Assembly (NCBI GenBank): GCA_965229345.1
Contig: OZ245872.1
Span: 496,001 to 560,000 of the forward strand
DNA from: PBB1 sp965229345
GTDB lineage: Bacteria; Pseudomonadota; Gammaproteobacteria; Burkholderiales; Burkholderiaceae_C
Direction: 5' to 3'
DNA: 64,000 bases
Shown: in pieces, positions 38,783 through 47,290 of the stretch
Layout: every line of letters begins with the position of its first letter
How positions within the stretch are numbered: the stretch's first letter is position 1
The notes under the pieces: generated by a model
Database searches by the model: none
What the model was told of the DNA's origin: nothing
What the model saw: only the letters and a program-made list of their open reading frames with translations
Position numbers and translations under genes: made by a program

Positions 38783-40207
38783 TCAGCCTTTCAGTGTCTG
38801 TTCCAGCACGTGCAGCTGCTGGTTCAACTCGGTGTTCTTCTGCCGCTCGGCCGAGATCTTGCGCACCGCATGCAGCACGGTGGTGTGATCGCGCCCACCG
38901 AACAGCTCGCCGATCTCGGGCAGGCTCTTCTGCGTCATTTCCTTGGCCAGGTACATCGCGATCTGGCGCGGTCTGGCGATGCTGGCCGGCCGCTTCTTCG
39001 AGTACATGTCGGCGATCTTGATCTTGTAGAAATCGGCGACCGTCTTCTGGATGTTCTCGACGCCGATCTGCCGGTTCTGGATCGACAGCAGGTCCTTCAG
39101 CGCGTCGCGGGCCAGCGCGATGCTGATGTCCTTCTGGCTGAAGCGCGAATAGGCCAGGATCTTGCGCAGCGCGCCTTCGAGCTCGCGCACATTGGCGCGC
39201 ACGTTCTTGGCCACGAAGAAGGCCACGTCCTCCGGCATCGGCGTGCCTTCGGCTTCGGCCTTTTTCATCAGGATGGCCACCCGCATTTCGAGCTCGGGCG
39301 GCTCGATGGCTACCGTGAGGCCCGCGTCGAAGCGCGAGGTCAAACGCTCATCGATGTCGACCAGCCCCTTCGGGTAGGTGTCGCTGGTCATGATGATGTG
39401 CGCCTTCTTGGCCAGCAGCGCTTCGAAGGCGTTGAAGAACTCCTCCTGCGTGCGCTCCTTGCCGGCGAAGAACTGCACGTCGTCGATCAGCAGCAGGTCG
39501 AGCGAGTGGTACTTGGCTTTCAGCTCGTCGAAGGTCTTGCGCTGGTAGTTCTTGACCACGTCGGTGATGAACTGCTCGGCGTGCAGATAAAGCACCCTGG
39601 CATCGGGCCGGTCGGCCAGCAAGGCATTGCCCACCGCATTCATCAAATGTGTCTTGCCCAGGCCGACGCCACCGTAGATGAACAGCGGGTTGTACATCTG
39701 ACCTGGCGCACCGGCCACATGGAGCGCCGCGGTACGGGCCATCTGGTTGGCCCGGCCCGGCACGAGGTTCGAGAATGTCAGGCCCAGGTTGAGTCGGTGA
39801 CGCGACACAGCCGAGGGGTGGCTGACACCATGGATCGGCGTCGGTGCGGGTTCGGTGGTTGCGACGCGAGGCTTGGGTGAAATCAAGCCTTCAATCGCCG
39901 ACAGCGCATGACCATTGGTGCTGATCGGTGGCGTTGCGCGGATCAGGCCGTCCCGTGGCGCCAGATTGATTTCCAGCCGCACCGGCTTGCCGGCCAGTTC
40001 AGACAGAACGGCCTCGATGCGACCGCCGTACTGATTGCGGATCCAGTCGAGCTTGAAGCGGTTGGGCACCAGCAACGACGCGACGGCCCCGGACGCGCTG
40101 TCGGACACGGCAGCGGCCTGCAGCGGGCGGATCCACGTGTTGAACTGTTGTTCAGGCAATTCGGCCGCGAGTCGCTCGCAGCCACGTTGCCAAAGGTCTT
40201 CGGTCAT
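38783..40207 (-). CDS. dnaA: chromosomal replication initiator DnaA
   Basis: 474 residues. Domain I at the N-terminus (WQRGCERLAAELPEQQFNTWI), a linker, AAA+ domain with Walker A GGVGLGKTHLM and Walker B LLLIDDVQF, and the domain IV DNA-binding signature GGRDHTTVLHAVRKI. Opens the origin by binding DnaA boxes. A perfect box lies 64 bases upstream of its start, suggesting autoregulation. Confidence 0.98.
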   Translation of the reverse strand: MTEDLWQRGCERLAAELPEQQFNTWIRPLQAAAVSDSASGAVASLLVPNRFKLDWIRNQYGGRIEAVLSELAGKPVRLEINLAPRDGLIRATPPISTNGHALSAIEGLISPKPRVATTEPAPTPIHGVSHPSAVSRHRLNLGLTFSNLVPGRANQMARTAALHVAGAPGQMYNPLFIYGGVGLGKTHLMNAVGNALLADRPDARVLYLHAEQFITDVVKNYQRKTFDELKAKYHSLDLLLIDDVQFFAGKERTQEEFFNAFEALLAKKAHIIMTSDTYPKGLVDIDERLTSRFDAGLTVAIEPPELEMRVAILMKKAEAEGTPMPEDVAFFVAKNVRANVRELEGALRKILAYSRFSQKDISIALARDALKDLLSIQNRQIGVENIQKTVADFYKIKIADMYSKKRPASIARPRQIAMYLAKEMTQKSLPEIGELFGGRDHTTVLHAVRKISAERQKNTELNQQLHVLEQTLKG

Positions 40208-40270
40208 GTTGTGAAGAACCGCGCTTCGAGGGCACCGCAGTCTATACGAAAGGGCGGTGAAAAAGGCTAG

Positions 40271-40279
40271 TTATCCACA
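40271..40279 (+). promoter_or_regulatory. perfect DnaA box in the dnaA-rpmH gap
   Basis: TTATCCACA, the exact consensus. It is the only clear box in the 323-base divergent gap. Candidate for dnaA autoregulation or part of the origin. Confidence 0.75.
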
Positions 40280-40343
40280 GACTGAAAACTCAGTTGCATT
40301 CTTGAATCGGGCCCCACCAGAACCCGCGCATGCCCATTGGCTT

Positions 40344-40372
40344 TTGACGGCAGCACCGTTTCTTGGTTTAAT
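40344..40372 (+). promoter_or_regulatory. sigma-70 promoter for rpmH-rnpA
   Basis: TTGACG (40344-40349), 17-base spacer, TTTAAT (40367-40372). It would give a leader of about 150 bases before rpmH. Confidence 0.7.
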
Positions 40373-40401
40373 CGCAGGTTGCCTTGCGGGCGAGCCGAGA
40401 A

Positions 40402-40418
40402 GAAGGAACCGTTCCTTC
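40402..40418 (+). promoter_or_regulatory. inverted repeat in the rpmH leader
   Basis: GAAGGAAC, one base, GTTCCTTC: perfect 8-base arms located about 25 bases after the expected transcription start. Too short a loop for a normal RNA hairpin, so more likely a protein site on DNA. Confidence 0.4.
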
Positions 40419-40530
40419 GCTGCGGCTCCGGCCCTGGATCACACCCTGTGCTGATCCCGCGCACCGCGTCGCTCCACCACCGCCTTTGCGCCTCGGCGAC
40501 CGGGCGACGATATTTTTCACTGGATACACC

Positions 40531-40665
40531 ATGAAACGCACTTACCAAGCCTCGAAGACCCGCCGTGCCCGTACCCACGGCTTTCTGGTCCGCATGAAAA
40601 CACGCGGTGGCCGCGCCGTCATCAACGCCCGGCGCGCGAAGGGCCGCAAGCGTCTGGCAGTCTGA
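40531..40665 (+). CDS. rpmH: 50S ribosomal protein L34
   Basis: 44 residues, MKRTYQASKTRRARTHGFLV through KGRKRLAV, the full length of L34, very basic. Heads the conserved rpmH-rnpA-yidD-yidC-mnmE run leading away from the origin. Confidence 0.98.
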   Translation: MKRTYQASKTRRARTHGFLVRMKTRGGRAVINARRAKGRKRLAV

Positions 40666-40699
40666 GTCCAAGCGCTCGCCTGACCACAGGCAGACCACG

Positions 40700-41179
40700 G
40701 TGAACGCACAGCGAATCGCCGTGACCCACGCGCTGACCCAAGCCAGCGACTTCACCCAGGTGCTCAATGCGCCGCCTCGCGCGCGCACGCCGCACTTTGT
40801 GTTGCACCACCTGCCGCGTCGGCCTTCAACCGGTAAGCAGGTGACGTCGACCCCCGGTGAAGCAGACTTGTCAACAGCCCCGACCCCCGAGATTTCCCTC
40901 CCTGTGGATCAATCGCCGGTCACCGGCCTCTGGCTGGGCTTGGTGGTGCCGAAACGGCATGCCAAGCGGGCGGTGACACGCACGCTGCTGAAGCGCCGGA
41001 TCCGGGCCGCTGTTGCTGGCGCTGCGACCTCGCTGCCCGCAGGGTTGTGGGTGGTCAGGTTGCGCACGCCGTTTGCGCGCACTGAATTCATCAGTGCAGC
41101 GTCTGAGCGGCTGGGTTGCGCCGCCGCCGATGAACTGGCCCTGTTGATGGCGACCGCGGTGGCGCACTCCCCGCGATGA
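40700..41179 (+). CDS. rnpA: ribonuclease P protein component
   Basis: 159 residues from GTG at 40700. The C-terminal core GLVVPKRHAKRAVTRTLLKRRIR is the RNA-binding RNR motif of RnpA. The N-terminal 60 residues are longer and less conserved than in E. coli. Binds the RNase P RNA to mature tRNA 5' ends. Stop overlaps the yidD ATG. Confidence 0.93.
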   Translation: MNAQRIAVTHALTQASDFTQVLNAPPRARTPHFVLHHLPRRPSTGKQVTSTPGEADLSTAPTPEISLPVDQSPVTGLWLGLVVPKRHAKRAVTRTLLKRRIRAAVAGAATSLPAGLWVVRLRTPFARTEFISAASERLGCAAADELALLMATAVAHSPR

Positions 41180-41502
41180 CGCCCGCTGCCATGCCTCGTC
41201 AGCGTCGATCGCCGGGTCAGCAACTGCTGATTGGCGTGGTGAAGTTCTACCGCCTGATGCTCAGCCCCTGGCTGGGCTCGTCATGTCGCTTCGAGCCGAC
41301 CTGTTCGGCCTATGCGCTGACCGCGCTTGAAACCCACGGTGCAACTGCGGGCGCCTACCTGAGTGCGCGCCGGCTGCTGCGGTGTCATCCCTGGTGCGCC
41401 GGTGGGTGCGATCCGGTGCCCGCATCTCGTTTCATCTCTCCCGTCCAGGTACCAGCGGCAGCGCCGCGGGCCGGGGACCTTCTCGAAAAGAAACCGTCAT
41501 GA
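41176..41502 (+). CDS. yidD: membrane protein insertion efficiency factor YidD
   Basis: 108 residues. IGVVKFYRLMLSPWLGSSCRF and EPTCSAYALTALETHG are family signatures, followed by the Cys pair RCHPWCAGGCDPVP. Helps YidC insert proteins into the inner membrane. Overlaps both neighbours (ATGA on each side), so rnpA, yidD and yidC are translationally linked. Confidence 0.95.
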   Translation: MTPAAMPRQRRSPGQQLLIGVVKFYRLMLSPWLGSSCRFEPTCSAYALTALETHGATAGAYLSARRLLRCHPWCAGGCDPVPASRFISPVQVPAAAPRAGDLLEKKPS

Positions 41503-43223
41503 CCGAAATGCGCCGCACCCTGCTCTGGGTGGTGTTCTCCATGTCGCTCGTCTTGTTGTGGGACGCCTGGAACAAGCACAACGGCCATCCGTCGATGTTC
41601 GGGCCACCTCCGGTCAGCGCCCCGGCAAGTGCCGGTCCGGCGCCGGCGAAAGCGTCTGGCAGCCAGGTCACCCCGTCGGGTGCGGTGCCGGCCGCCGCCG
41701 GCGTGGCCGCGACCCCAGGGTCGGTGCCTGTCAATGCCGCGGCGGCGACCGATGCCGTTGCGCTGTCGCAGAAGATCGATATCACCACCGACGTGGTCAA
41801 GGCCACCGTCGATACCGCGGGCGGCTCGGTGGTGCGCCTTGAACTGCTCAAGCAGGTCGACCATGTCGATCACGACAAGAACGTGGTGCTGTTCGACGAG
41901 TCCGGCAGCCGGCTGTACAAGGCCCAGACCGGGCTGATCGCAACGCAGGGCGGCGCGAGTCTGCCCAACCACCTCACGGTGTTCACGCTGCTGCCCGGCG
42001 ATCGCACGCTGAGAGACGGCCAGGACAGCCTGGCGGTGACGCTCGAATCGCCGGAGATCGGCGGCGTCAAGCTTCGCAAGACCTACACCTTCCAGCGCGG
42101 CAGCTACGTGGTGGCGGTGAAGCACGAGGTGGTCAATGACTCCAGTGCGCCCGTGACGCCGCAGGTTTACTTCCAGTTCCTGCGCGACGGCAATGCGCCG
42201 GCCGGCGAATCGAGCTTCTATTTCACCTTCACCGGCCCGGCGATCTACACCGACGCGGCCAAGTTCAAGAAGGTCGACTTCAAGGCCATTGAAAAGCGCG
42301 GTCCAAACGACAAGCCCGACCACGACACGGCCGCCGACAACGGCTGGATCGCGATGGTGCAGCATTACTTCGCCAGCGCCTGGCTGCTCGGTGCCACCAC
42401 CGACGACAAGCGGCCGCGCGAGTTCTTCACCCGCAAGGTCGATACCAACCAGTACGCCGTCGGCATGATCGTGCCGTTGGGAGAGTTGGCACCCGGCGCC
42501 ACGCAGACGCTCGATGCGCGCCTGTTCGCCGGCCCGCAGGAAGAGAACAAACTGAGCCAGCTGGCCCCGGGGCTGGAGCTGGTCAAGGACTACGGTTGGC
42601 TGACCATCCTGTCGAAGCCGCTGTTCTGGCTGCTGACCCAGCTGCACAAGCTGATCGGCAACTGGGGCTGGGCCATCGTCGGCCTGGTGGTGCTGCTGAA
42701 GATCGCGTTCTACTGGCTCAACGCCACCGCGTACCGCTCGATGGCGAAGATGAAGGCCGTGGGTCCGCGGGTCGCCGAGATGCGCGAGCGGCTCAAGGAC
42801 AAGCCGCAGCAGATGCAGCAGGAGATGATGCGCATCTACCGCGAAGAGAAGGTCAACCCGCTCGGCGGTTGCCTGCCGATCTTCGTGCAGATGCCGTTCT
42901 TCATCGCGCTGTACTGGGTGCTGCTGGCCAGCGTCGAGATGCGCAATGCGCCGTGGATCGGCTGGATCACCGACCTGTCGGCCAAGGACCCGTACTTCAT
43001 CTTGCCGCTGCTGATGACCGCGACCAGCCTGCTGCAGACCTGGCTGAACCCGACGCCGGCCGACCCGATGCAGGCCAAGATGATGTGGATCATGCCGCTG
43101 ATGTTTTCGGTGATGTTCTTCGTCTTTCCGGCCGGCCTGGTGCTGTACTGGCTGACCAACAACATCCTGTCGATCGCGCAGCAGTACGCCATCAACAAGC
43201 AGCTGGGCGTGCTTGGCAAGTAG
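41499..43223 (+). CDS. yidC: membrane protein insertase YidC
   Basis: 574 residues. N-terminal membrane helix (TLLWVVFSMSLVLLWDAWN), a large periplasmic beta domain (about 60-360) after an Ala/Pro-rich linker, then five C-terminal helices including GGCLPIFVQMPFFIALYWVL and VFPAGLVLYWLTNN. Inserts and folds inner-membrane proteins, alone or with SecYEG. The ATG at 41499 overlaps the yidD stop; the frame is open further upstream but without family sequence. Confidence 0.97.
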   Translation: MTEMRRTLLWVVFSMSLVLLWDAWNKHNGHPSMFGPPPVSAPASAGPAPAKASGSQVTPSGAVPAAAGVAATPGSVPVNAAAATDAVALSQKIDITTDVVKATVDTAGGSVVRLELLKQVDHVDHDKNVVLFDESGSRLYKAQTGLIATQGGASLPNHLTVFTLLPGDRTLRDGQDSLAVTLESPEIGGVKLRKTYTFQRGSYVVAVKHEVVNDSSAPVTPQVYFQFLRDGNAPAGESSFYFTFTGPAIYTDAAKFKKVDFKAIEKRGPNDKPDHDTAADNGWIAMVQHYFASAWLLGATTDDKRPREFFTRKVDTNQYAVGMIVPLGELAPGATQTLDARLFAGPQEENKLSQLAPGLELVKDYGWLTILSKPLFWLLTQLHKLIGNWGWAIVGLVVLLKIAFYWLNATAYRSMAKMKAVGPRVAEMRERLKDKPQQMQQEMMRIYREEKVNPLGGCLPIFVQMPFFIALYWVLLASVEMRNAPWIGWITDLSAKDPYFILPLLMTATSLLQTWLNPTPADPMQAKMMWIMPLMFSVMFFVFPAGLVLYWLTNNILSIAQQYAINKQLGVLGK

Positions 43224-43275
43224 TCAGCGCATGGGCGTGGTCGAGGGCGCGTGAGCGTCGCGGAGAATGCCCGGC

Positions 43276-44703
43276 ATGCTGCCGCGCCACCACGACCCCA
43301 TCGTTGCGATTGCCACCGCGCCCGGCCGGGCGGCGGTGGGCATCGTTCGGGTTTCGGGCCTGGATCTGCACCCGCTGATCGCGCAGCTGTGTCCGCGACC
43401 ACTGGCGCCTCGCATGGCGACTTACGGGCCGTTCCTCGATGCACAGCGCGCACCCATCGACCACGGCCTCGCCCTCTACTTTCCGGCGCCGCACTCCTAC
43501 ACCGGCGAGGACGTGCTGGAGCTGCAGGCCCATGGCGGCCCCGTCGTGCTGCAGCTGCTGCTGGCGCGTTGCCTTGAAGCGGCCGCAGCGATCGATCCGG
43601 TCACCGGTCACAGCGCGTTGCCCGGTCTGCGTCTTGCGCTACCGGGCGAATTCACCGAGCGTGCCTACCTGAACGACAAGCTCGATCTGGCGCAGGCCGA
43701 GGCGGTCAGCGACCTGATCGATGCCAGCACCGAAGCCGCCGCGCGCTCGGCCACGCGCTCACTCAGCGGCGCTTTTTCCACCGAAATCCGAGTGCTCGAA
43801 GAGCAGCTGATGCGCTTGCGCATGCTGGTGGAGGCCACGCTGGACTTTCCCGAAGAAGACATCGATTTTCTGCAGCAAGCCGATGCAAGCGGGCAACTGG
43901 CGGCGATCAGCGATCGGCTGCGTCGCATCGAGGACACCACGCGCCAGGGGGCGCTGCTGCGCGACGGCATCACCGTGGTGATCGCCGGCCAGCCCAACGT
44001 CGGCAAGAGTTCACTGCTGAATGCACTGGCCGGTGCCGAGCTGGCCATCGTGACACCGATCGCCGGCACCACGCGCGACAAGGTCAGTCAGACCCTGCAG
44101 ATCGAGGGCGTGCCGGTGCATGTGGTCGACACCGCCGGCCTGCGCGAGGCGGCCGACACCCCAGATGAGATCGAGCGGATCGGCATCGAGCGCAGCTGGC
44201 GCGAGATCGAGACCGCGGATGCGCTGCTGTTCCTGCACGACCTCACGCGGCTCGGCGAGCCGCACTACGCCGCCGCCGATGCGCTGATCCGGCAGCGCCT
44301 GCCGCGCGCGCTGGTCGAGGCACACCGCGTGCTCGATCTCTACAACAAGTCCGATCTTCAGCCCATCGGTGCGCCCACCGCGATCGAAGCCGACAGCGTG
44401 TGCCTGTCGGCCCGCACCGGCGCCGGGCTCGACACGCTGCGCCAGCGCTTGCTGCAGATGGCCGGCTGGCATGAGCACCCCGAAGGGGTTTACACCGCCC
44501 GCGCGCGCCATGTGCATGCCCTGGCCCAAACGCGCCAGCACGTCGATCTCGCAACGATCAAGTTGCAAGGCGCAGTCCCTGCGCTCGATGTGCTCGCCGA
44601 AGAACTGCGCCTCGCGCAATGCGCACTGGGCGAGATCGTCGGGCACGCGACGCCCGATGATTTGCTCGGCGAAATATTCAGTCGCTTTTGCATCGGAAAA
44701 TAG
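43276..44703 (+). CDS. mnmE: tRNA modification GTPase MnmE
   Basis: 475 residues. N-terminal folate-binding domain (PIVAIATAPGRAAVGIVRVSG), helical region, and an inserted G domain with GQPNVGKSSLLNAL, DTAGLRE and NKSD; ends with the diagnostic FCIGK. With MnmG it makes 5-carboxymethylaminomethyl uridine at the tRNA wobble base. ATG 43276 is preferred over ATG 43267 because GGAG lies at proper spacing and the family N-terminus starts there. Confidence 0.97.
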   Translation: MLPRHHDPIVAIATAPGRAAVGIVRVSGLDLHPLIAQLCPRPLAPRMATYGPFLDAQRAPIDHGLALYFPAPHSYTGEDVLELQAHGGPVVLQLLLARCLEAAAAIDPVTGHSALPGLRLALPGEFTERAYLNDKLDLAQAEAVSDLIDASTEAAARSATRSLSGAFSTEIRVLEEQLMRLRMLVEATLDFPEEDIDFLQQADASGQLAAISDRLRRIEDTTRQGALLRDGITVVIAGQPNVGKSSLLNALAGAELAIVTPIAGTTRDKVSQTLQIEGVPVHVVDTAGLREAADTPDEIERIGIERSWREIETADALLFLHDLTRLGEPHYAAADALIRQRLPRALVEAHRVLDLYNKSDLQPIGAPTAIEADSVCLSARTGAGLDTLRQRLLQMAGWHEHPEGVYTARARHVHALAQTRQHVDLATIKLQGAVPALDVLAEELRLAQCALGEIVGHATPDDLLGEIFSRFCIGK

Positions 44704-44761
44704 GTATCGGGTGACCTGCCCGGACGGCATCGACACTAAAAACGGTGGAAGGGAGACAACC

Positions 44762-45364
44762 ATGATCAAGCTCTACAACATGACATTGGCGCTCAACTGC
44801 TACAAGGTGCGGTTGTTGCTGTCGCTGCTGAAGGTGCCCCACGAGAAGCAGACCGTCGACCTGATCAATGGGGAACACAAGTCCCCTGCGTTTCTCAAGC
44901 TCAATCCGTTTGGTCAGTTGCCCGTGGTCGTCGATGGCGATCTGGTGTTGCGCGACTCGCAGGCCATCCTGGTCTGGATCGCCCGCAAGTTCGGTGGCGA
45001 CCGATGGATGCCGCAGGATGTGAACGACGAGGCCCTGGTCAATGCCTGGCTGTCGGCCGCCGCATTCGAAGTCCGGCTCGGCCCCTACGACGCACGCTTG
45101 GCCAAGCTCTTCCCGACCCTTTGCATCGATGCCACCGGTGTGGCACAGCGCAGCGCCCACGCGCTGCAACTTTTCAACGACCGGCTCACGGGCCGGGAAT
45201 GGATCGCGCTGGATCGCCCCACCGTGGCTGACGTTGCCGCGTTCCCTGGCATCACGCAGGCCGGCGATGGTGGTATCTCGCTGGAGCCCTACCCCGCGGT
45301 GCGTGCGTGGGCGAGCCGGATGCGGCAACTGCCGGGCTTCGTCTCGCTGCTCGAAGACTTCTGA
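44762..45364 (+). CDS. glutathione S-transferase
   Basis: 200 residues; ATG follows GGGAGA. Thioredoxin-like N-terminal domain (MIKLYNMTLALNCYKVRLLLSLL, with the NPFGQLPVVVDGDLVLRDSQAIL block carrying the cis-Pro and the Ser that holds glutathione) and an all-helical C-terminal domain with RPTVADVAAFPGI. The substrate is not predictable. A large perfect palindrome follows its stop. Confidence 0.9.
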   Translation: MIKLYNMTLALNCYKVRLLLSLLKVPHEKQTVDLINGEHKSPAFLKLNPFGQLPVVVDGDLVLRDSQAILVWIARKFGGDRWMPQDVNDEALVNAWLSAAAFEVRLGPYDARLAKLFPTLCIDATGVAQRSAHALQLFNDRLTGREWIALDRPTVADVAAFPGITQAGDGGISLEPYPAVRAWASRMRQLPGFVSLLEDF

Positions 45365-45385
45365 GCGGGGCCAGGTGGCCCGGCT

Positions 45386-45411
45386 TGCGCACTCGCCATG
45401 GCGAGTGCGCA
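45386..45411. terminator. 26-bp perfect palindrome after the GST gene
   Basis: TGCGCACTCGCCA followed directly by its exact complement TGGCGAGTGCGCA. A smaller hairpin, GGGCCA-GG-TGGCCC, precedes it at about 45366-45380. No T-run follows. It separates GST from the oxygenase gene and may end or attenuate transcription, or bind a dimeric protein. Confidence 0.55.
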
Positions 45412-45463
45412 GCGGGACTTCGCGTGTGCTGAGCGCAGGCCGCATGAGCAAAGGGCGGAGTTC

Positions 45464-46441
45464 ATGGCGTTCGACTATCTGCTCGACAAGATCGCCCAGG
45501 CCGAGTTCCGGGTGGAACCCTTTCGCCACATCTGGATTGACACGCTGTTCACGCCAGCGCATTTCGCGGCCATCACCGAAGCACCTGAAGTCAACGTGTC
45601 GGCTCGGACGGACGAGGCCCTGCTGGACTCGTTGTTTGAGCAGGGCTACCAGATCATCGATTTCCCCGGCTGCGTGACCGACCGCCAGACCTACCTCCGA
45701 TGGCGCCGCGATCCGCACACCGCGCAAGGTCTCAAGCACTCTGCATGCGAAGGCTTCGGGATGGCTTTGAGGCTGACCAGGCCGCGCAGCGCGATCATTG
45801 CCGCGCTCGATGACTTCTTGAAGGGCGACCGCTTCCAAGGTGCACTGGCCGACAAGCTCGGCATTGATCTGGCCACCACCTTCAACGACTCGGGGATTCA
45901 AAAGTACCTGGACGGCTATGAGATCAGCCCGCACCCCGATGTGCGCCAGAAGGCCGCCACCTACATGGTCAACATCAACCCAGGGGCCGGTTCACACGGG
46001 CAGTCGCATCACACCCGGTACTTGCGGTTCACGCCACCGTACCGCTATGTGCAGACCTATTGGGACGCCCATCCTGAAGCCGAGCGCTGCTGGGTGCCGT
46101 GGGACTGGTGCGAGACCGTGAGCGAGCAGCGTGGCAACAACAGCCTCGTGGCGTTCGCGCCGGGCAACGACACCATGCACGGCATCAAGGCGCGCTACGA
46201 CCATGGCGCAGCGCAAAGAACCCAGCTCTACGGCAATCTCTGGCACTGCCAGACCGAGAAGCTGAGCAAACCGGAGTGGGAAGACTTCGTCATCCACGAA
46301 GGCACAAGGCGGTCATCGACGAAGGTGCCGCACGCTGTCCTGGGCCGATGGGCGCGATCGATGAAGAAGGTGCTCGGCCGCCTGACAGATTCCGGCGATC
46401 CGCACGTGATTCGCAGCAGGCTCAAGGCGAGCAAGCGTTGA
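45464..46441 (+). CDS. probable 2-oxoglutarate/Fe(II)-dependent oxygenase
   Basis: 325 residues from ATG 45464. The central part has an iron-binding pattern of the double-stranded beta helix: SPHPDVRQKAATYMVNINP (His and Asp of HxD) and FAPGNDTMHGIKA (distal His), with a following Arg in RTQLYGNLW that could hold 2-oxoglutarate. The first 130 residues are helical. Similar proteins hydroxylate small molecules, sugars or proteins. No pathway partner is adjacent. Slightly less GC-rich than its neighbours. Family call is by motif order only. Confidence 0.6.
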   Translation: MAFDYLLDKIAQAEFRVEPFRHIWIDTLFTPAHFAAITEAPEVNVSARTDEALLDSLFEQGYQIIDFPGCVTDRQTYLRWRRDPHTAQGLKHSACEGFGMALRLTRPRSAIIAALDDFLKGDRFQGALADKLGIDLATTFNDSGIQKYLDGYEISPHPDVRQKAATYMVNINPGAGSHGQSHHTRYLRFTPPYRYVQTYWDAHPEAERCWVPWDWCETVSEQRGNNSLVAFAPGNDTMHGIKARYDHGAAQRTQLYGNLWHCQTEKLSKPEWEDFVIHEGTRRSSTKVPHAVLGRWARSMKKVLGRLTDSGDPHVIRSRLKASKR

Positions 46442-46475
46442 CATCCGCCGCGCGTGGCGCACCCTGGCGGGTGGG

Positions 46476-47228
46476 TCATGCCGATGGGCGATCGACGTCC
46501 TTGAATCGCAGCATCGATGGCAACTGGCGCTCCTGATCGGCGCTGAACCCGCAATCCACATCGCGCAGCGAGTTCTCGTAGGTGCCGAACAGCATGTCCC
46601 ACACCGGGATGCCGTAGTTGCTGCGGTGCCGGTCTTTCTCGTGGTGCACGCGGTGCATCTCGGGGCGCACCACCACATAGCCCAGCCAGCGCGGTGTGCG
46701 CAGGTTGGTGTGCTCCCACAGGTCGAACACGCCGACCCAGAAGGCGGTCCACGCGGCCGCGTCCAGTCCGTAGCCCAGCAGCCCGTACGACACGCCGCTG
46801 ACGATCAGCGCGTTGCCCGTGAAGTCCAGCGGGTGCGCATAGAACGCCGTGGCGGCTTCCAGCCGGTGCGTGCTGTGGTGGATCTGGTGGAACAGGCGCC
46901 ACAGCAGGTCGCTGTGGTGGCGCCAGCGGTGCCACCAGTAGACGAAGAAGCTCACGCACACATAGCCCACGAAGCCCTGCAGCCAGGGCGGCAGAGCGGT
47001 CAGCGCGCTGTCGCGCAGCATCAACCCGGGCGCACCCACCAGCCGGTCGATGGCCGAGCCCAGCAACAGAGTCACGCCGATGCCCACGCAGGCCAGGGCG
47101 GCCACACGAAGCACCCACGCCATGTCGGCAGCGTAAGCCCGGTTCGGACGAAAGCGCTCCAGGGCCATCAGGCCCAGCGCCACGCCCACGGTGAGCAGCA
47201 GCGTCAGTGTCGAGGCGGGTAAATTCAT
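46476..47228 (-). CDS. sterol desaturase / fatty acid hydroxylase family protein
   Basis: 250 residues, about four membrane helices. Three histidine clusters for a di-iron site: HRWRHH, HQIHHSTHRLE and HRVHHEKDRHRSNYG. The family hydroxylates or desaturates lipids (sterols, carotenoids, ceramides, fatty acids) in the membrane. ATG 47228 is preferred; the frame is open upstream. It is divergent from the metallophosphoesterase gene with a 62-base gap. Confidence 0.88.
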   Translation of the reverse strand: MNLPASTLTLLLTVGVALGLMALERFRPNRAYAADMAWVLRVAALACVGIGVTLLLGSAIDRLVGAPGLMLRDSALTALPPWLQGFVGYVCVSFFVYWWHRWRHHSDLLWRLFHQIHHSTHRLEAATAFYAHPLDFTGNALIVSGVSYGLLGYGLDAAAWTAFWVGVFDLWEHTNLRTPRWLGYVVVRPEMHRVHHEKDRHRSNYGIPVWDMLFGTYENSLRDVDCGFSADQERQLPSMLRFKDVDRPSA

Positions 47229-47290
47229 GGCATCGCATTGTCGCCAGATCAGCGTCCCAAGCCGTTCGCCGTGTCCCCATCGCACTCGCC

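Noticed and set aside
40904..40912. DnaA box inside rnpA (TGTGGATCA)
   Set aside because: One mismatch from consensus, within coding sequence and isolated; not counted as part of the origin.
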